From the NCBI GenBank assembly GCA_014706295.1, contig JACSVZ010000016.1:340218-404217 (forward strand): 64,000 bases of DNA. The letters are read 5' to 3'. Shown here in pieces: positions 63,201 to 64,000 of the stretch (its first letter is position 1; every line of letters begins with the position of its first letter). A model generated the notes under the pieces. That model had not been told where the DNA came from, ran no database searches, and saw only the letters and a list, made by a program, of their open reading frames with translations. The DNA is from Lycocorax pyrrhopterus obiensis. Lineage: Eukaryota > Chordata > Aves > Passeriformes > Paradisaeidae. The translations under genes were made by a program, and so were the position numbers.

Positions 63201-63364
63201 ATCAGTATCACCTTCTCCTACACTCAAGCTAGACAAATTGACATGATTTTTTTCCATCTGACTTTCCTTAACCATGATAAGCATAAGTGTCCCACTGATC
63301 TCACCTTATCAACATCACGAGGTGCAGGCTGCAGACAGACTGAGCAAGGCAGGTAATCTGGGAA
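51143..63364 (-). CDS. SAG: S-arrestin (rod visual arrestin), C-terminal 11 exons (5' end outside window)
   Basis: Visual arrestin binds light-activated, phosphorylated rhodopsin in rod outer segments and blocks transducin. Eleven minus-strand exons join in frame to give 256 residues and a TGA stop, covering the end of the N-domain, the whole C-domain and the C-tail of a protein usually about 400 residues long. Supporting motifs: [56 protein letters not shown] (both polar-core aspartates present, matching bovine Asp296 and Asp303), [20 protein letters not shown] and [10 protein letters not shown] (the C-tail Arg matching bovine Arg382). The GMLGDLTSSEV insert separates S-arrestin from beta-arrestins and cone arrestin. 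The exon plan, with 24-nt and 10-nt exons, matches what I recall of the 16-exon mammalian gene, so these would be exons 6-16. Confidence 0.96.
51660..51686. repeat. Perfect 11-bp inverted repeat with 5-bp loop
   Basis: CAAACACACCC, loop CTCCT, then GGGTGTGTTTG. The arms are perfect complements, so transcripts could form a stable hairpin. It lies in the last SAG intron, about 200 bp downstream (minus strand) of the 10-nt microexon. Confidence 0.9.
51887..51896 (-). CDS. SAG: SAG 10-nt microexon (exon 15)
   Basis: Ten bases, GGAAGGATGG, between a GACTGCAG acceptor and a GTAAGTTTC donor. They complete the codon left by the previous exon and supply G-K-D-G, joining KNPA to EAELVFEEF in frame. 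The mammalian arrestin gene also has a 10-bp penultimate exon as I recall it, and no other in-frame candidate was found by eye in the 5.9-kb gap. Confidence 0.82.
56183..56286. repeat. Polypurine simple repeat (AAGAAAAAGA)n then (AAAAG)n
   Basis: About 104 bp with only A and G on the plus strand: about seven perfect 10-bp units AAGAAAAAGA, then AAAAG units. It lies in the largest visible SAG intron. On the SAG transcript it reads as a long U/C tract. The long Lys/Glu/Arg-rich reading frames across it are artefacts of the repeat. Confidence 0.95.
57033..57075. repeat. (AC)n microsatellite with ACATAC flank
   Basis: TACATACGTACATACACACA is followed by a pure AC run to about 57,061, then interrupted ACACC/ACACAC. 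Intronic in SAG, about 140-180 bp downstream (on the minus strand) of the exon ending at 57,213. Confidence 0.9.
57213..57277 (-). CDS. SAG: SAG exon (exon 14)
   Basis: [20 protein letters not shown] then A plus one base. PFRLMHPKP is the last strand of the C-domain. Acceptor CTAAAG, donor GTCAGT (a weaker donor sequence). It is followed by the largest visible SAG intron, 5.3 kb. Confidence 0.95.
57690..57713 (-). CDS. SAG: SAG 24-nt microexon (exon 13)
   Basis: Eight codons' worth of sequence: G|MLGDLTS|S with both end codons split. The mammalian equivalent is GFLGELTSS. Acceptor TTTGTAG, donor GTAAAT. It codes the loop that is specific to S-arrestin. Confidence 0.92.
58599..58676 (-). CDS. 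SAG: SAG exon (exon 12)
   Basis: [20 protein letters not shown] then VKLTVP, with split codons at both ends. GILVSYxVKVKL is conserved in all arrestins. Acceptor CTGGCAG, donor GTAAGT. Confidence 0.96.
58977..59114 (-). CDS. SAG: SAG exon (exon 11): lariat loop and polar-core aspartates
   Basis: [19 protein letters not shown], then [19 protein letters not shown] and TNLASST. The Asp in ALDG and the Asp in DED, seven residues apart, match the polar-core and gate-loop acidic pair that holds arrestin inactive. Acceptor TTTCAG, donor GTGAGT. Confidence 0.97.
59351..59525 (-). mobile_element. CR1 LINE 3'-end fragment in a SAG intron
   Basis: The plus strand reads CATAGAATAATAGAAGAG, then TTAGGTTGGAAAAG, ATTATCAAGTCCAACCATTA, and later GCAACTTGAGG and TTCCTCT. 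These are in the order expected for an antisense CR1 3' end. Its sense strand is minus. It is diverged and 5'-truncated, inside the intron between the exons ending at 60,147 and starting at 59,114. Confidence 0.88.
60147..60219 (-). CDS. SAG: SAG exon (exon 10)
   Basis: The V codon is split with the previous exon; then [18 protein letters not shown] and AAEEA, with the next Gln split. Acceptor CCCTCAG, donor GTGAGT. Confidence 0.96.
60331..60385 (-). mobile_element. Ancient CR1-like 3' fragment
   Basis: GCCTGAAGGGACCACCAGGTC followed by AGATAGCCTGACC resembles the end of old reptilian CR1 families (GCCAGAAGGGACCAnnAGATCATCTAGTCTGACCT, from memory). It is about 110-165 bp upstream of the acceptor of the SAG exon starting at 60,219. 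Very short, so the call is tentative. Confidence 0.45.
61432..61516 (-). CDS. SAG: SAG exon (exon 9)
   Basis: 28 codons plus one base: [20 protein letters not shown] then [16 protein letters not shown] is the arrestin C-domain entry motif. Acceptor TTCTAG, donor GTATGT. Confidence 0.96.
61820..61955 (-). CDS. SAG: SAG exon (exon 8)
   Basis: One base plus 45 codons: [20 protein letters not shown], then [18 protein letters not shown] and KACLSKE. It includes the interdomain hinge. Acceptor TCCCAG, donor GTGAGG. Confidence 0.97.
62142..62209 (-). CDS. SAG: SAG exon (exon 7)
   Basis: 22 codons plus two bases: [19 protein letters not shown] then IHR. Acceptor CTGGCAG, donor GTAACA. The [10 protein letters not shown] strand is strongly conserved in arrestins. 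Confidence 0.95.
63305..63364 (-). CDS. SAG: SAG exon (exon 6 by mammalian plan)
   Basis: 20 codons: [20 protein letters not shown]. The acceptor is ATGCAG directly before TTC; donor GTGAGA; phase 0. This is the loop and strand near the hinge of the arrestin N-domain. A later AG inside the exon would break the FPDYLP match. Confidence 0.93.
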
Positions 63365-64000
63365 CTGCATGAAGAAGAAGAGGAAATGCACCAAAGTAAT
63401 AGTACACAGACGTTCTAGGTAACATACTGCTCAAAAAAGCAGTCCTGAAGACAAGGGGTCACTCATTGTAATGCGGTAACCCTTTGGAATTCTGGCTAGT
63501 ATACTTGCCTTGTATGAACAAATCCCTTTCTTCCAAAAATACTTTGAAAGTCAAGAAAGAAAAAAAAAAAAGTCCATGCACAACATGAATCTTCCTCAGC
63601 AACACTAAGGCAGACGTGACTGACAGTACTGGAAGGATTTCCTGTTAGAATTTGGCAGTCAGCTGTCATTTGCTGACAACATCTGGTAAAGAGCTTTTCA
63701 TCTCCTTATTTGAGCCACAAAGTTTTTAAAGGAAAAGGATTTGGCACTGGGGCAATGGTATAAAGTATTCCAGCCCCTCAGGAATGGGAAGGCAAGGATA
63801 TTTGGAGCTGTTGCTAGCATAAAGCCATTGCAAATTCCCTTGCCTTTTTAAAGAAAACACGTTTCACAGTGCTGTGATCATTGCACAGTTAGGATCTTCT
63901 TGCACTTTGCCTCTTGGGATTGCAAGAAGAAAAAAACCATTGGTAACATCACCTGTCACTCAAAATTGGAACTTGCAGAACATGAACTCACTATTAATTC
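63365..64000 (-). other. SAG: SAG intron at right edge
   Basis: Upstream intron sequence on the minus strand. The preceding exon (family sequence LQESLLKKLG and onwards) was not seen, so it lies beyond 64,000. Confidence 0.7.

Overview
The window is nuclear DNA from a vertebrate, most likely a bird. It has intron-split genes with short GT-AG introns, a CpG-island promoter, and several antisense 3'-end fragments of CR1 LINEs, the typical avian repeat. No prokaryotic, plasmid, viral or CRISPR features were found.

Two protein-coding genes fill it, both on the minus strand and arranged head to tail. On the right (51,143 to beyond 64,000) is the 3' half of SAG (S-arrestin, rod visual arrestin): 11 coding exons give the last 256 residues and the stop codon, and the N-terminal exons lie beyond the right edge. 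On the left (48,009 down to beyond position 1) is DGKD (diacylglycerol kinase delta): 23 coding exons give residues 1 to about 945, covering the N-terminal tail, PH domain, two C1 zinc fingers, DAG kinase catalytic domain and most of the accessory domain. The last exons and the SAM domain are beyond the left edge. SAG followed by DGKD in the same orientation is also the human 2q37 order, which supports both names. Every exon join keeps the reading frame, with GT donors and AG acceptors and no broken codon.

Layout from right to left: SAG exons 63,364-51,143, including a 24-nt and a 10-nt microexon; a 3.1-kb intergenic stretch; the DGKD CpG island (about 47,590-48,700), interrupted by a CR1 fragment and carrying a strong G-quadruplex motif; DGKD intron 1 (15.3 kb), whose 5' end holds a degenerate GC-rich repeat of about 100 bp; exons 2-3 (PH); intron 3 (14.4 kb); then a dense run of exons 4-23 between 17,290 and 710.

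The two proteins do not share a pathway step. SAG quenches phosphorylated rhodopsin in photoreceptors. DGKD is a widely expressed lipid kinase that turns diacylglycerol into phosphatidic acid. I found no undescribed gene system. The points most worth a second look are the 10-nt SAG microexon with a perfect hairpin in its downstream intron, a possible intron-retention short arrestin, and the unusual architecture of the DGKD promoter.
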